DNA of 15,438 nucleotides from Candidatus Bathyarchaeota archaeon (GTDB lineage: Archaea; Thermoproteota; Bathyarchaeia; Bathyarchaeales; DTEX01). The notes beneath the pieces were generated by a model, which saw only the letters and a program-made list of their open reading frames with translations, ran no database searches and was not told the origin of the DNA. Shown here in pieces: positions 1-6,886 of this stretch (the first letter of the stretch is position 1; every line of letters begins with the position of its first letter). The translations under genes and the position numbers were made by a program. The stretch covers positions 1 to 15,438 of the forward strand of contig JAGGZB010000036.1 in the NCBI GenBank assembly GCA_021162225.1, written 5' to 3'.

Positions 1-4
1 AAAA

Positions 5-202
5 TTGAAAGTTAAGACGCCGATAAAGAGAGTCACAATAAAAGGCGGCATAGTCGAGGTTGAATTCGAAGGCGAGCCTAACGAGCAGGAGCTGAAGATT
101 ATCGCTGCAAAATTGCGTAAGAAGAAATTTTTGCGTGTGCGTGACGAAATTGCCGAAGAAATCAAGCAAGAAGATCAAGACAAAGGAACACTTCAAAATT
201 AG
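5..202 (+). CDS. Small hypothetical protein overlapping the ABC-GNAT gene (5' end uncertain)
   Basis: A 65-residue ORF starting at TTG only four bases inside the window; the frame is open to the window edge, so it could be longer. I do not recognise it. It is charged, with a predicted beta-like segment around residues 8-22 (IKRVTIKGGIVEVEFEGEP) followed by an amphipathic Lys-rich helix and an acidic tail. Its last 68 bases overlap the next ORF in another frame, and in the overlap both readings look protein-like. It may be an independent small gene coupled to the ATPase downstream, or the true N-terminal part of that protein separated by a frameshift (biological or assembly). No SD can be judged because the upstream sequence is missing. 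Confidence 0.45.
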   Translation: MKVKTPIKRVTIKGGIVEVEFEGEPNEQELKIIAAKLRKKKFLRVRDEIAEEIKQEDQDKGTLQN

Positions 203-1628
203 GAAGGTCAGCAAGAAATGGGATAAGCGGCGAGGATGCTTCATAATCAGCATCGCCTATGAAACCAGCGTTAAACTCTCACCGCGGACGATCAAGGTTG
301 CGGACGCATTCGGCTTAGGCGTAGACAAGAAGCATAAATTCACAATCTACGATAATGCCGAGTTGAAGATTACTCCACGCGACATCGTCTATATAACGGG
401 GGATAGCGGAAGCGGAAAAAGCATCCTGCTCAAAGCATTAGAAAACGATATTAAACGTGACATGAAATTAACAGCAATCAACATTAAAGATATAAAGCCT
501 GTTCTCGGAGAGCCTATCATAGACACGCTCGGCGAAACGTTTGAGGAAGCCCTAACGCTTCTAAGCCGCGTAGGCCTAAACGACGCATTCCTCTTTCTAC
601 GCAGCTATGAGCAGCTAAGCGATGGACAGAAATACCGCTACAGACTTGCGAAGCTCATGGAAAGCAAGGCACAATTCTGGATAATGGATGAGTTCTGCAC
701 AGCCCTAGACAGAGACACGGCGAAGATAGTCGCATATAACGTTCAGAAACAGGCGAGACGATTAGGGAAGGCTGTTTTAGCCGCCACTACGCATACGGAT
801 CTATTCGAGGATCTAGCGCCCAGCGTTCACATTCATAAGGGCTGGGGAAAACGAATAAGCATCAAGTATTATCCAAATAAGCTAAATAAAGTCTGCAGCG
901 TAGCTAGGAACCTTCACATTGAAGAAGGAACACTTGAGGATTACAAGCAACTTGCGGAGTTTCATTATCGAAGTCAGAGACATCCTCCACCCATAAAAAT
1001 CTACGCGTTGAGACGGAATGACGGAGAAACCGTAGGCGTTATTCTCTACAGTTATCCGCCGCTGAGCATATTCGGAAGAAAGAAAGCCGTTGGAAGAACC
1101 GTCAATGTAGAGGAGCTGAACAGGGACTGGGCTCTGATAAGCCGAGTGATAATCCATCCGAAGTACAGAAGCATAGGTCTAGGAGTCCGTTTGGTCAAGG
1201 AGACCCTGCCACGGGTGGGTAGAAAATACGTGGAAACAATGGCTGTAATGGCACTGTACAATCCATTCTTCGAAAAGGCAGGAATGAAGAGAATAGCTGA
1301 GAGAAAACCGAACAGAATGATCATTGAGGCAGTTGAGGCCTTGGAGAAGCTCGGATTTAAGAGGCATCTACTAGCAAGTGAAGAATACAACCTTAAGAAG
1401 CTGCGAAGTCTAAGAGACGAGGAGATACATGAAGTAATAGACGCTTTAAAGAAGACCGGACAGTACAAGAGACTTATGGCGACGGGAAAGGCCTATCCGA
1501 GAAGAGAGGAGTTCGAAGAATGGATTGCACGTCAAGATCTACGCAGATTAGCGAAGGTCTTAACGCGGCTCGCAGTCCTAGCGGAAACAAAAGTCTATCT
1601 TTTCTGGGAAAGACGAAGCCATGTTTAA
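135..1628 (+). CDS. ABC-type ATPase fused to a GNAT acetyltransferase domain (COG2401-like)
   Basis: A 497-residue soluble fusion. The N-terminal ABC ATPase has Walker A GDSGSGKS (residues 89-96), a signature motif LSDGQ (161-165), Walker B WIMDE (182-186), D-loop LDRD (191-194) and an H-switch histidine in TTH (218-220). From about residue 263 a GNAT-type fold follows, with the acetyl-CoA pyrophosphate-loop pattern RSIGLG (345-350) after strand ISRVIIHP, then a helical C-terminal tail. The architecture matches the uncharacterised COG2401 class. There are no membrane segments, so it is not a transporter by itself. The acetyl acceptor is unknown. The start is unsure: GTG 135, GTG 141 and TTG 147 are all possible and none has a strong SD; the first residues overlap the preceding ORF. 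The catalytic motifs of both domains look intact. Confidence 0.85.
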   Translation: MCVTKLPKKSSKKIKTKEHFKIRKVSKKWDKRRGCFIISIAYETSVKLSPRTIKVADAFGLGVDKKHKFTIYDNAELKITPRDIVYITGDSGSGKSILLKALENDIKRDMKLTAINIKDIKPVLGEPIIDTLGETFEEALTLLSRVGLNDAFLFLRSYEQLSDGQKYRYRLAKLMESKAQFWIMDEFCTALDRDTAKIVAYNVQKQARRLGKAVLAATTHTDLFEDLAPSVHIHKGWGKRISIKYYPNKLNKVCSVARNLHIEEGTLEDYKQLAEFHYRSQRHPPPIKIYALRRNDGETVGVILYSYPPLSIFGRKKAVGRTVNVEELNRDWALISRVIIHPKYRSIGLGVRLVKETLPRVGRKYVETMAVMALYNPFFEKAGMKRIAERKPNRMIIEAVEALEKLGFKRHLLASEEYNLKKLRSLRDEEIHEVIDALKKTGQYKRLMATGKAYPRREEFEEWIARQDLRRLAKVLTRLAVLAETKVYLFWERRSHV

Positions 1629-1631
1629 GTT

Positions 1632-1650
1632 CAAGTTATTAATATAATTT
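1632..1650 (+). promoter_or_regulatory. Putative TATA promoter of the MarC-family gene
   Basis: An AT-rich stretch with TTATTAATATAA lies about 25 bases before the ATG at 1667. That spacing would make the mRNA leaderless or nearly so, in keeping with the lack of an SD before this ATG. Inferred from spacing and composition only. Confidence 0.35.
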
Positions 1651-1666
1651 TACTTAAGGAATAATT

Positions 1667-2266
1667 ATGTATGAGGAAGCTATAGCGGCTATTCCCTTAC
1701 TCGCCAAGGCTGTGATCTCCCTATTTATAGTGGTTGATCCATTGGGCAACATACCTATCTTCATCAGTCTAACTAGCAGGATGAGCGATACGGAGCGGAA
1801 GAGAACTTTTCAGAGGGCAACAATAACCGGAGCTATTCTACTATTCTTTTTCGCTCTTCTTGGACAGCAAATATTCATTCTCTTCGGAATCTCTATGAGA
1901 AGCTTCATGATTGCTGGGGGGATACTCCTTCTCTTAATAGCGGTGAAAATGCTCGTAACTGGAGAGTGGGAGGAAAGCGGAGAATCGCCGGAGAGCGTAG
2001 GCATAGTTCCAATGGCGATTCCGCTTCTGGTGGGTCCCGGGGCAATAACCACAACGATACTGAATATTCGAATCTTTAACTTGACAATAACCGTTCTCTC
2101 AATTCTCATAGTCTTCTTTACGGTGTGGGTGATATTAAGGTTCATCGATCCAATCTACAGACTGCTTGGAAGAGCTGGTTCCATGGTGATATCCAGAGTG
2201 ATGGCCTTGATAATAGCAGCCATAGCCGTCGAGTATATTCTTAACGGAATACAGGGAATCTGGTGA
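1667..2266 (+). CDS. MarC-family integral membrane protein (UPF0056 / SnatA-like)
   Basis: A 199-residue, strongly hydrophobic protein with about six predicted membrane helices. It carries the two family hallmarks: DPLGNIPIF near residues 24-32 and a related motif MAIPLLVGPGAITT near 116-129, which reflect the internal duplication of the fold. Length is typical. MarC was once linked to multiple antibiotic resistance, a link later withdrawn. The one archaeal member with a reported activity, Thermococcus SnatA, carries small neutral amino acids, so amino-acid transport is a reasonable guess but not shown here. It starts 38 bases after the ABC-GNAT stop with its own TATA-like element. It converges with the minus-strand permease operon downstream. 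Confidence 0.88.
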   Translation: MYEEAIAAIPLLAKAVISLFIVVDPLGNIPIFISLTSRMSDTERKRTFQRATITGAILLFFFALLGQQIFILFGISMRSFMIAGGILLLLIAVKMLVTGEWEESGESPESVGIVPMAIPLLVGPGAITTTILNIRIFNLTITVLSILIVFFTVWVILRFIDPIYRLLGRAGSMVISRVMALIIAAIAVEYILNGIQGIW

Positions 2267-2267
2267 A

Positions 2268-2288
2268 AAGAATAAAAAACAAAAAAGG
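2268..2288 (-). terminator. T-rich terminator of the permease operon
   Basis: On the minus strand the bases just after the stop at 2294 read CCTTTTTTGTTTTTTATTC, a pyrimidine/T-run of the kind that ends archaeal transcripts. No stem-loop is needed. The plus strand is A-rich here, so it would not serve MarC. Confidence 0.5.
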
Positions 2289-2293
2289 AATCC

Positions 2294-2581
2294 TTACTGT
2301 TTGTCTTTAGACTCAGCAGCCTTCTCCTTCTCAGCCTTCTCCTTCATCTTCAAGTGCTTCTTGACAACTCTGCCTAGGGCTCTGTTCGCATCTTTTAGGA
2401 AACTCTTCTCCTTCTCAAGGTCGAGAAAGTCTTCTCTCCGATCCTCATAGCCCTTTGGAAGCTCCACGCTCACATTTATCTTTGGAGTTCCCATTACTTT
2501 CTCGAAAGTTTCTCTCTCCTCCTTATATCTCTCCATAGATCTCTTTTCACGCTTTAAAATTCTCTCCCTTAAGCCCATCAT
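2294..2581 (-). CDS. Small highly charged coiled-coil protein, function unknown
   Basis: A 95-residue soluble protein dominated by Lys, Glu and Arg, with helix- and coiled-coil-prone stretches at residues 3-30 and 50-90. A short non-helical middle segment, INVSVELPKGYEDR, might be a beta strand or contact site. No family is recognised and no membrane segment is seen. Two tandem ATGs open the frame; GGAAGTGA just upstream can serve either. It starts 11 bases after the ArsB/NhaD-type permease stop, so the two are almost certainly co-transcribed. A cytosolic partner or regulator of the permease is possible but is inferred from position only. Confidence 0.7.
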   Translation of the reverse strand: MMGLRERILKREKRSMERYKEERETFEKVMGTPKINVSVELPKGYEDRREDFLDLEKEKSFLKDANRALGRVVKKHLKMKEKAEKEKAAESKDKQ

Positions 2582-2592
2582 TATTCACTTCC

Positions 2593-3867
2593 TTACATGC
2601 CAAATCTGAGAATTAGATATATAGTTGCAAAGGCGAGCTGAACGATCGTCGTTAAAACACCAGCCTTTGAGAATTCTGCGAAGCTTAAATTAACATTCTC
2701 CTCCTTCAGCGCGCCTATGGCAAGTATGCAGACGGCGCCGCTGACGGGAGTAGCGGCTCCTCCGAGGTTTGTTCCCAAGACCAAGGCTGACCAGAGATAG
2801 TTCATGTTTGAATCCATTCCATGCATCATTCCGATTATGGGCGCGTAAGTTAGCGCAACCGCTATGTTGCTTACGAAGACGCTTAAGAAAGCACTCGACC
2901 AGAGAGTTAGTAAAGCTGCGACAAACTGGTTTTCATGCGACACGTTTAACACAGCCTCAGAGACAGCCTTTAAAACTCCAGCCTTCTCTAATCCCCCAAT
3001 AATAATAAAGAAACTTCCTATAAAAAATATCGTTTCCCAGTCTATCTGTCGAAAGACTAATCCGGCGTCGACGCCGACGACGACTAACGCTATAACTGCA
3101 CATGCAAGAGCCACGATCTCAGGCCCAACATTCCATCGCTCATAAAGCAAGAAGAGCGTAAGGAAGAGAGCTATTACAAAGCCAGCCTTATAGACTGTTT
3201 TTCTATCCTCAATCTCTCCCCATGGATCATATTCCGGAGGAGGCTTCTTCTCGCCGAGCCTCGGCTTATAAAGAAGATATAGAGTTATCGAGGTTAACAC
3301 CCAGAGAATTATCTCGCATACCGCTAAGAAATTGAGGAAGTCTAGAAAGCTCAGCCCGGAGGCCATGCCTATAATCATATTGCTTGTCGATCCTATCAGC
3401 GTGCTAGTCCCGCCTAGGTTTATCATTATAGCCGCCGAGACAAAATATGGCACCGGATCATAATCCATTATTTTAGCGATTGTACCCGCTGCGGCAGCTA
3501 TCAGCAATATAGCCGTTACATCGCTCAGAAATAAAGAGACAGCTGCCGAAACGAAGCATAGGGAGAAGAAAAGCACTTTCGGATCACCCTTCGAGTATCT
3601 TATAGCGTATAGTGCCAGAACCCGGAAGAGGCCGCTTCTCTCTATGACCTCAAATGTCACCATTACTCCGACGAGTAGAAGGATCACCCTGAAGTCTATG
3701 AAGCCTATGGCCTCTTCAGGTGTAAGTGCCCCATATATGAGACCGAAGAGCACTGTGAGAAAAGCTCCAATTAAAGCGGCTACTGAAAGCGAAGTCGTCT
3801 CCGTCGATGCTAGCAGCAACGTCAAGAGGTATATTCCAACGAAGACTATGCTTGTAATGTCTAACAT
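2593..3867 (-). CDS. ArsB/NhaD-type (ion transporter superfamily) permease
   Basis: A 424-residue polytopic membrane protein, about 10-12 helices. It shows the inverted-repeat signature of the ArsB/NhaD/CitM superfamily: SDVTAILL (115-122) followed by NLGGTSTLIGSTSN (150-163) in the first half, and SNIAVALTYAP (333-343) followed by GTNLGGAATPVSG (365-377) in the second. A hydrophilic loop near 201-225 separates the halves. Substrates across the superfamily include arsenite, Na+/H+ and di- or tricarboxylates, and no feature here fixes one; there is no arsenic gene nearby, so I avoid calling it an arsenite pump. The start ATG has a good SD, GGTGATG, seven bases upstream. It has a strong upstream TATA and an unusually long leader, and heads an operon with the small charged protein. 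Confidence 0.88.
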   Translation of the reverse strand: MLDITSIVFVGIYLLTLLLASTETTSLSVAALIGAFLTVLFGLIYGALTPEEAIGFIDFRVILLLVGVMVTFEVIERSGLFRVLALYAIRYSKGDPKVLFFSLCFVSAAVSLFLSDVTAILLIAAAAGTIAKIMDYDPVPYFVSAAIMINLGGTSTLIGSTSNMIIGMASGLSFLDFLNFLAVCEIILWVLTSITLYLLYKPRLGEKKPPPEYDPWGEIEDRKTVYKAGFVIALFLTLFLLYERWNVGPEIVALACAVIALVVVGVDAGLVFRQIDWETIFFIGSFFIIIGGLEKAGVLKAVSEAVLNVSHENQFVAALLTLWSSAFLSVFVSNIAVALTYAPIIGMMHGMDSNMNYLWSALVLGTNLGGAATPVSGAVCILAIGALKEENVNLSFAEFSKAGVLTTIVQLAFATIYLILRFGM

Positions 3868-3910
3868 TTCGCATCACCGCTTTTCTGGATAATTGAGCAA
3901 ACGATATTTT

Positions 3911-3929
3911 AGCGTCGGAATGAGCGTCG
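3911..3929 (-). repeat. Direct repeat in the permease leader
   Basis: AGCGTCG occurs at 3911-3917 and again at 3923-3929 on the plus strand, 12 bases apart. The pair lies between the likely transcription start and the permease ATG. It could be a repressor site or a leader RNA element; the role is not shown. Confidence 0.4.
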
Positions 3930-3972
3930 AAACTAAGACAGCATAACTTTTAGTAGAGAATAAATTTGACGT

Positions 3973-3992
3973 AATATAAATTTTTAAGTAAA
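3973..3992 (-). promoter_or_regulatory. BRE/TATA promoter of the permease operon
   Basis: On the minus strand this reads ACTTAAAAATTTATATT, with an A-rich BRE followed by a TATA element. Transcription would start near 3950, leaving a leader of about 80-85 bases before the ATG at 3867, long for an archaeal mRNA. The stretch also holds AAAAAA on the plus strand (3990-3995), read as a T-run on the minus strand, which could end the upstream Hsp20 transcript. Confidence 0.5.
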
Positions 3993-4017
3993 AAAGTGAA
4001 AGTTCGGGTTTTGTTTG

Positions 4018-4617
4018 CTACTCTATCTTTATAGGCTCTCCCTTCGGCTTTTCCTCCTTCTTCGGCAAGGAGACTTCTAAAACGCCATTTTTATAAGAGG
4101 ATTTTGCCTTTTTAGGATCAACCTTAACTGGCAACTCCACTTCCTTATAGTATTTTCTTTGAGGAGTGTCAACTGATATGGTCAGAGATGTCTCGGTTCC
4201 GTGAAGCTTTATGTCCTTCTTTTCGACTCCAGGAAGCTCAGCGATTACTTTAACTTCGCCGTTTGTTTCCATAACGTCGACTAGTGGCTCCCTCTCCTCC
4301 CGAATATCTATGCGAGGTCTACCCGGCCCAGCCGTCGGCTTGATATTCCCGAACTCTCTGATTCGTGGCTTTCCATCTGGACCGATTGTTATGCTGTATC
4401 CGTAGACGAATGGACCCCATTCACGCACAGTTGTTCCATCTGAGAGCTTTCTCTCACGAATGAGATCACTCGGAGTCTTTCTGGAGATCTCCTCGAACTC
4501 CCTCCGAATCTCCTCATCGATCTCCCTGAACATCTCCTCGAACTCCTCGAAGAAGCTTCGGAAAGAGAATGGCCACCTTCTCCGCCTATACCATCTGGAC
4601 CACCAATCTTCTGACAA
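4018..4617 (-). CDS. Hsp20/alpha-crystallin small heat-shock protein, long N-terminal arm
   Basis: A 199-residue sHSP, an ATP-independent holdase that binds unfolding proteins. The alpha-crystallin domain covers about 108-187, with PLVDVMETNGEVKVIAELPG at its start and the hallmark GVLEVSLPK (178-186). The C-terminal tail ends in an IxI anchor, IKI (196-198), used for oligomer assembly. The N-terminal arm of over 100 residues is longer than usual: a Trp/Arg-rich head, an acidic helix FFEEFEEMFREIDEEIRREF, and an RE-WGPFVYGYSITIGPDGKP segment. The start is TTG, supported by AGGGGAT about five bases upstream. It has its own promoter right after the upstream gene's stop, so it is probably an independent heat-inducible unit. 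A second, shorter Hsp20 lies 1 kb away. Confidence 0.93.
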   Translation of the reverse strand: MSEDWWSRWYRRRRWPFSFRSFFEEFEEMFREIDEEIRREFEEISRKTPSDLIRERKLSDGTTVREWGPFVYGYSITIGPDGKPRIREFGNIKPTAGPGRPRIDIREEREPLVDVMETNGEVKVIAELPGVEKKDIKLHGTETSLTISVDTPQRKYYKEVELPVKVDPKKAKSSYKNGVLEVSLPKKEEKPKGEPIKIE

Positions 4618-4650
4618 GATAATCCCCTATTCAAATAAGGATTCAGAGAA

Positions 4651-4666
4651 CTATAAATCTTTCCGG
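4651..4666 (-). promoter_or_regulatory. BRE/TATA promoter of Hsp20 number 1
   Basis: Minus-strand reading CCGGAAAGATTTATAG gives a BRE-like GGAAAG followed by TTTATAG, about 35-45 bases before the TTG start at 4617. It fits in the short gap after the neighbouring gene's stop codon. Confidence 0.5.
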
Positions 4667-4672
4667 AGACTT

Positions 4673-5431
4673 CTATTCGACTGTGAAGTTTTCTCTGAGG
4701 TATTCTAGGGCCATTCTGATACTCTCGAAGGAGTCTACGCTGGGCCTATCATTCTCAACGATATACCAGTCGGCTCCAGCTTCATCTCCAGCCTCAACTA
4801 TAGCTTTAAAGTCTATTATGCCCTGCCCAAGCTCCGCGAACTCTTTCGTTCCGAAATTCTTCATATCCTTTATATGTATCAGAGGACATCTCCCCCTTAG
4901 ACTCTTGATGACACGAACTGGATCGTAGCCTGCATACATGATCCAGTAGACGTCAGGTTGGAAGAATACTAGTGATGGATCAGTATTCTCCACGAGCAGA
5001 TCATATACTGTCTTATCTCCGATCTTCCTTTCAAATTCAGCGGCATGATTATGCATTCCAAAGAGCATTCCAGCCTCTTTGATTCTCTTCCCGATCTCAT
5101 TCATGACCTCAGCGATTCTCAGGGAGCTATCTAGGCTACTTATTTCCTTCACGGATGGTTCGGACACTATGTATTTGAGACCGAGCTTCACCGCTTCCTC
5201 GATAACGTCATCCGGCTTATCGATTAAGTTCCTGAAGTTCACATGTACCGATACCGGTGTGATTTTTAAATCGTTTAGAAGATGCTTAAGCTTATCAGCT
5301 GAGACCGCTCCGAAGAGCTGCTCAGTGAACTCCACACCCTTATATCCTATCTGTGAGACCATCTTCAAGGCGTTTACGTAATCCTCAGAGACCTTATCCC
5401 TAATCGTATAGAGCTGAACTGCAACCTTCAA
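4673..5431 (-). CDS. Sugar phosphate isomerase/epimerase-like TIM-barrel protein
   Basis: About 252 residues of the xylose isomerase-like TIM-barrel (AP_endonuc_2) superfamily, whose members isomerise or epimerise sugars, inositols and related compounds using a divalent metal. Seen here: strand 1 MKVAVQLYTIRD, VEF near 33-35, MHNHAAEFE (126-134), FFQPDVYWI (156-164), LIHIKDM (184-190) and YIVEND near 223-228. These are the usual positions of the Glu, Asp and His metal ligands, though the helix-3 Glu site reads VSEP. Start: the frame opens upstream at GTG 5485, and ATG 5446 is possible. I chose TTG 5431 because AGGTGG precedes it by about six bases and it gives the usual short N-terminus directly before strand 1. 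The substrate cannot be named. Confidence 0.85.
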   Translation of the reverse strand: MKVAVQLYTIRDKVSEDYVNALKMVSQIGYKGVEFTEQLFGAVSADKLKHLLNDLKITPVSVHVNFRNLIDKPDDVIEEAVKLGLKYIVSEPSVKEISSLDSSLRIAEVMNEIGKRIKEAGMLFGMHNHAAEFERKIGDKTVYDLLVENTDPSLVFFQPDVYWIMYAGYDPVRVIKSLRGRCPLIHIKDMKNFGTKEFAELGQGIIDFKAIVEAGDEAGADWYIVENDRPSVDSFESIRMALEYLRENFTVE

Positions 5432-5517
5432 TTTCACCACCTTCATAAAATCATCAGCCATAATGCTGATAAGATTTTGCGTCACATCTTCATAAAAATC
5501 AGTAACTTAGGATAAAT

Positions 5518-5530
5518 GAATATAAGAATC
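5518..5530 (-). promoter_or_regulatory. Putative TATA promoter of the first TIM-barrel gene
   Basis: Minus-strand GATTCTTATATTC gives a TATA-like core. Initiation would fall near 5495, upstream of all candidate starts of the isomerase-like gene. Otherwise the region 5486-5628 shows no gene. Confidence 0.35.
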
Positions 5531-5628
5531 ATCGGAAGAGTGGGGAAAGCATAATGTAGCATTCATTAATTAGAGAGTTAGAAGGCTAATTCATATGAGG
5601 CTTGTTCTGCAATTTTATGGTTATCTTT

Positions 5629-6066
5629 TTACTCCACCTTTATCTCGTAGCCTCTCTTTCTCGGAAGAATTATCTCAAGTATTCCCTTCCTGAACCTGGC
5701 CTTCGCCCTGCTTGTATCCACGGGGACTGGAAGCGGAACCCTGCAACTGAAACATGAGAATTCTCCTCTCCTATGGGTAACTCCGAAATCTTCAAAGTTT
5801 ATTTTAACTCTCATCTTGGCAGTTATCTCGATTAGGTCATCTGCTACTCCGCTTACCCTTATACTCCGCGGATCAACCTTCGGGAGGTCAGCGGTCACAA
5901 TAACCCTGTCCGGCGCTACTGAAACGTCGCAGAGCGGTTCAAGCGAGTGGGTTCTCACATCCCAGCTCGGCCTCTCAATAAGCTGATCCATCATCTCCTC
6001 AGCGAGTTCCTCAAGCTCCTCCATATGTTCACGCATTATATCAAAGATTGATTTTCTCCTTCTCAT
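5629..6066 (-). CDS. Hsp20/alpha-crystallin small heat-shock protein, short form with CxxC
   Basis: A 145-residue sHSP. A short acidic helical arm (about 1-35) leads to the alpha-crystallin domain, from SLEPLCDVSVAPDRVIVTAD (41-60) to GILEIILP (128-135), and the C-terminus ends with an anchor-like IKV (142-144). An unusual feature is the pair of cysteines in FSCFSCR (Cys105, Cys108) plus Cys46; archaeal sHSPs normally have few cysteines. The frame opens at GTG 6072, but ATG 6066 is preferred: GGGGTG, directly after the upstream stop, sits about five bases before it. It lies ten bases behind the PAC2 gene, so the two form an operon, which puts a holdase together with a putative proteasome-assembly factor. 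Confidence 0.92.
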   Translation of the reverse strand: MRRRKSIFDIMREHMEELEELAEEMMDQLIERPSWDVRTHSLEPLCDVSVAPDRVIVTADLPKVDPRSIRVSGVADDLIEITAKMRVKINFEDFGVTHRRGEFSCFSCRVPLPVPVDTSRAKARFRKGILEIILPRKRGYEIKVE

Positions 6067-6076
6067 CTCCACACCC

Positions 6077-6826
6077 CTACCTTATGTAGTATCCGGGAAT
6101 ATCGTATTCGTGGGACTTCTTCATTCTGGCGAGCTCCGCCTGCGTTCTCCTCATCATGTCCCTCATTGCCAAGCGGACTTCCTCACCCTTCTCTATAAGC
6201 TCAGAGACATCTATCTTCATATCAATCATTCGGTTTAGAGCTTGAATAACTATAGATGAAGCTTCAGGATCCGGATAATTGTAGAAGCATTCCGCAAGAA
6301 GCGTTACCGCAGGAATTCCCCGCTCAGCGCAGAGACTTAGAATTAACGCTTGAGGCCCCACTAGGAAGCCGCGTCCTATAGCCTTAATCTCTTTCTCGTC
6401 AAGTATCTTGAGAAGCTCCTCGTTAGATGCAGCTCCGAATATTCTCGGCTTCTCTATCTCGTGGCGATTTGGGATTGGCAACCCTCCGAGCGTGTAGACT
6501 ATCTCAACCTTCTTCTCTCCCACCCAGTTGATTATTCCCTCTATAATATCGTGTATAGATGCTGACGGTATTGCGATCTCTGAGTTGAGTACGAGAATCT
6601 CCTTGTTTCCGAAGACTCTTATAGGGGATCTTGGAAGCCCTTTCTCGAGCATGATTACTGGCGGGAGCAGATTCGATCTGAAATAGGCTACTTCTTCAAG
6701 TTTCAGTTTAGAGATTATGTGGGACGCCGCGATTACTCCGACAAGCCCCACGTCTGGAAGTCCAAGGATAATCTTTAAGCCGCTTGGGATCTCAGCTTTC
6801 TCGATAACCTTAACTTTTTCACTCAA
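6077..6826 (-). CDS. PAC2-family protein (proteasome assembly chaperone-like)
   Basis: A 249-residue soluble protein of the archaeal PAC2 (COG1938/COG2047-type) family, related to eukaryotic PAC1/PAC2 and to the archaeal proteasome-assembly factors PbaA/PbaB. Seen: GLPDVGLVGVIAASHII (22-38), an LGGLP motif (113-117), a GxxF/L stretch GRGFLVGPQALIL (141-153) and YNYPDPEAS (182-190). The C-terminus is YDIPGYYIR, close to but shifted one residue from the HbYX tail that docks some partners onto the 20S proteasome. Start: TTG 6841 opens the frame, but GGAGGAT lies seven bases before TTG 6826, which I take as the true start. It heads an operon with Hsp20 number 2, supporting a protein quality-control role. 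Confidence 0.88.
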   Translation of the reverse strand: MSEKVKVIEKAEIPSGLKIILGLPDVGLVGVIAASHIISKLKLEEVAYFRSNLLPPVIMLEKGLPRSPIRVFGNKEILVLNSEIAIPSASIHDIIEGIINWVGEKKVEIVYTLGGLPIPNRHEIEKPRIFGAASNEELLKILDEKEIKAIGRGFLVGPQALILSLCAERGIPAVTLLAECFYNYPDPEASSIVIQALNRMIDMKIDVSELIEKGEEVRLAMRDMMRRTQAELARMKKSHEYDIPGYYIR

Positions 6827-6857
6827 GCATTTATCCTCCAAGAGATATTTTATCGCT

Positions 6858-6872
6858 TCCCATTTAAATTGA
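6858..6872 (-). promoter_or_regulatory. Putative TATA promoter of the PAC2-Hsp20 operon
   Basis: The minus strand reads CAATTTAAATG in the 60-base gap after adenine deaminase. Initiation about 25 bases downstream, near 6841, gives a short leader that contains the GGAGGAT SD (6833-6839). This implies the operon can be transcribed apart from adenine deaminase. Confidence 0.4.
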
Positions 6873-6886
6873 TTATAGATTGCTGA

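Noticed and set aside
1052..1468. 138-codon minus-strand ORF (and 882-1157, 1179-1367)
   Set aside because: Antisense to the ABC-GNAT gene, whose motifs prove the plus strand; composition is Ser/Leu/Arg-rich as expected of a shadow.
2593..3867. Arsenite efflux pump ArsB
   Set aside because: Superfamily membership is clear but there is no ars gene nearby and the signature motifs are shared with Na+/H+ and organic-acid carriers.
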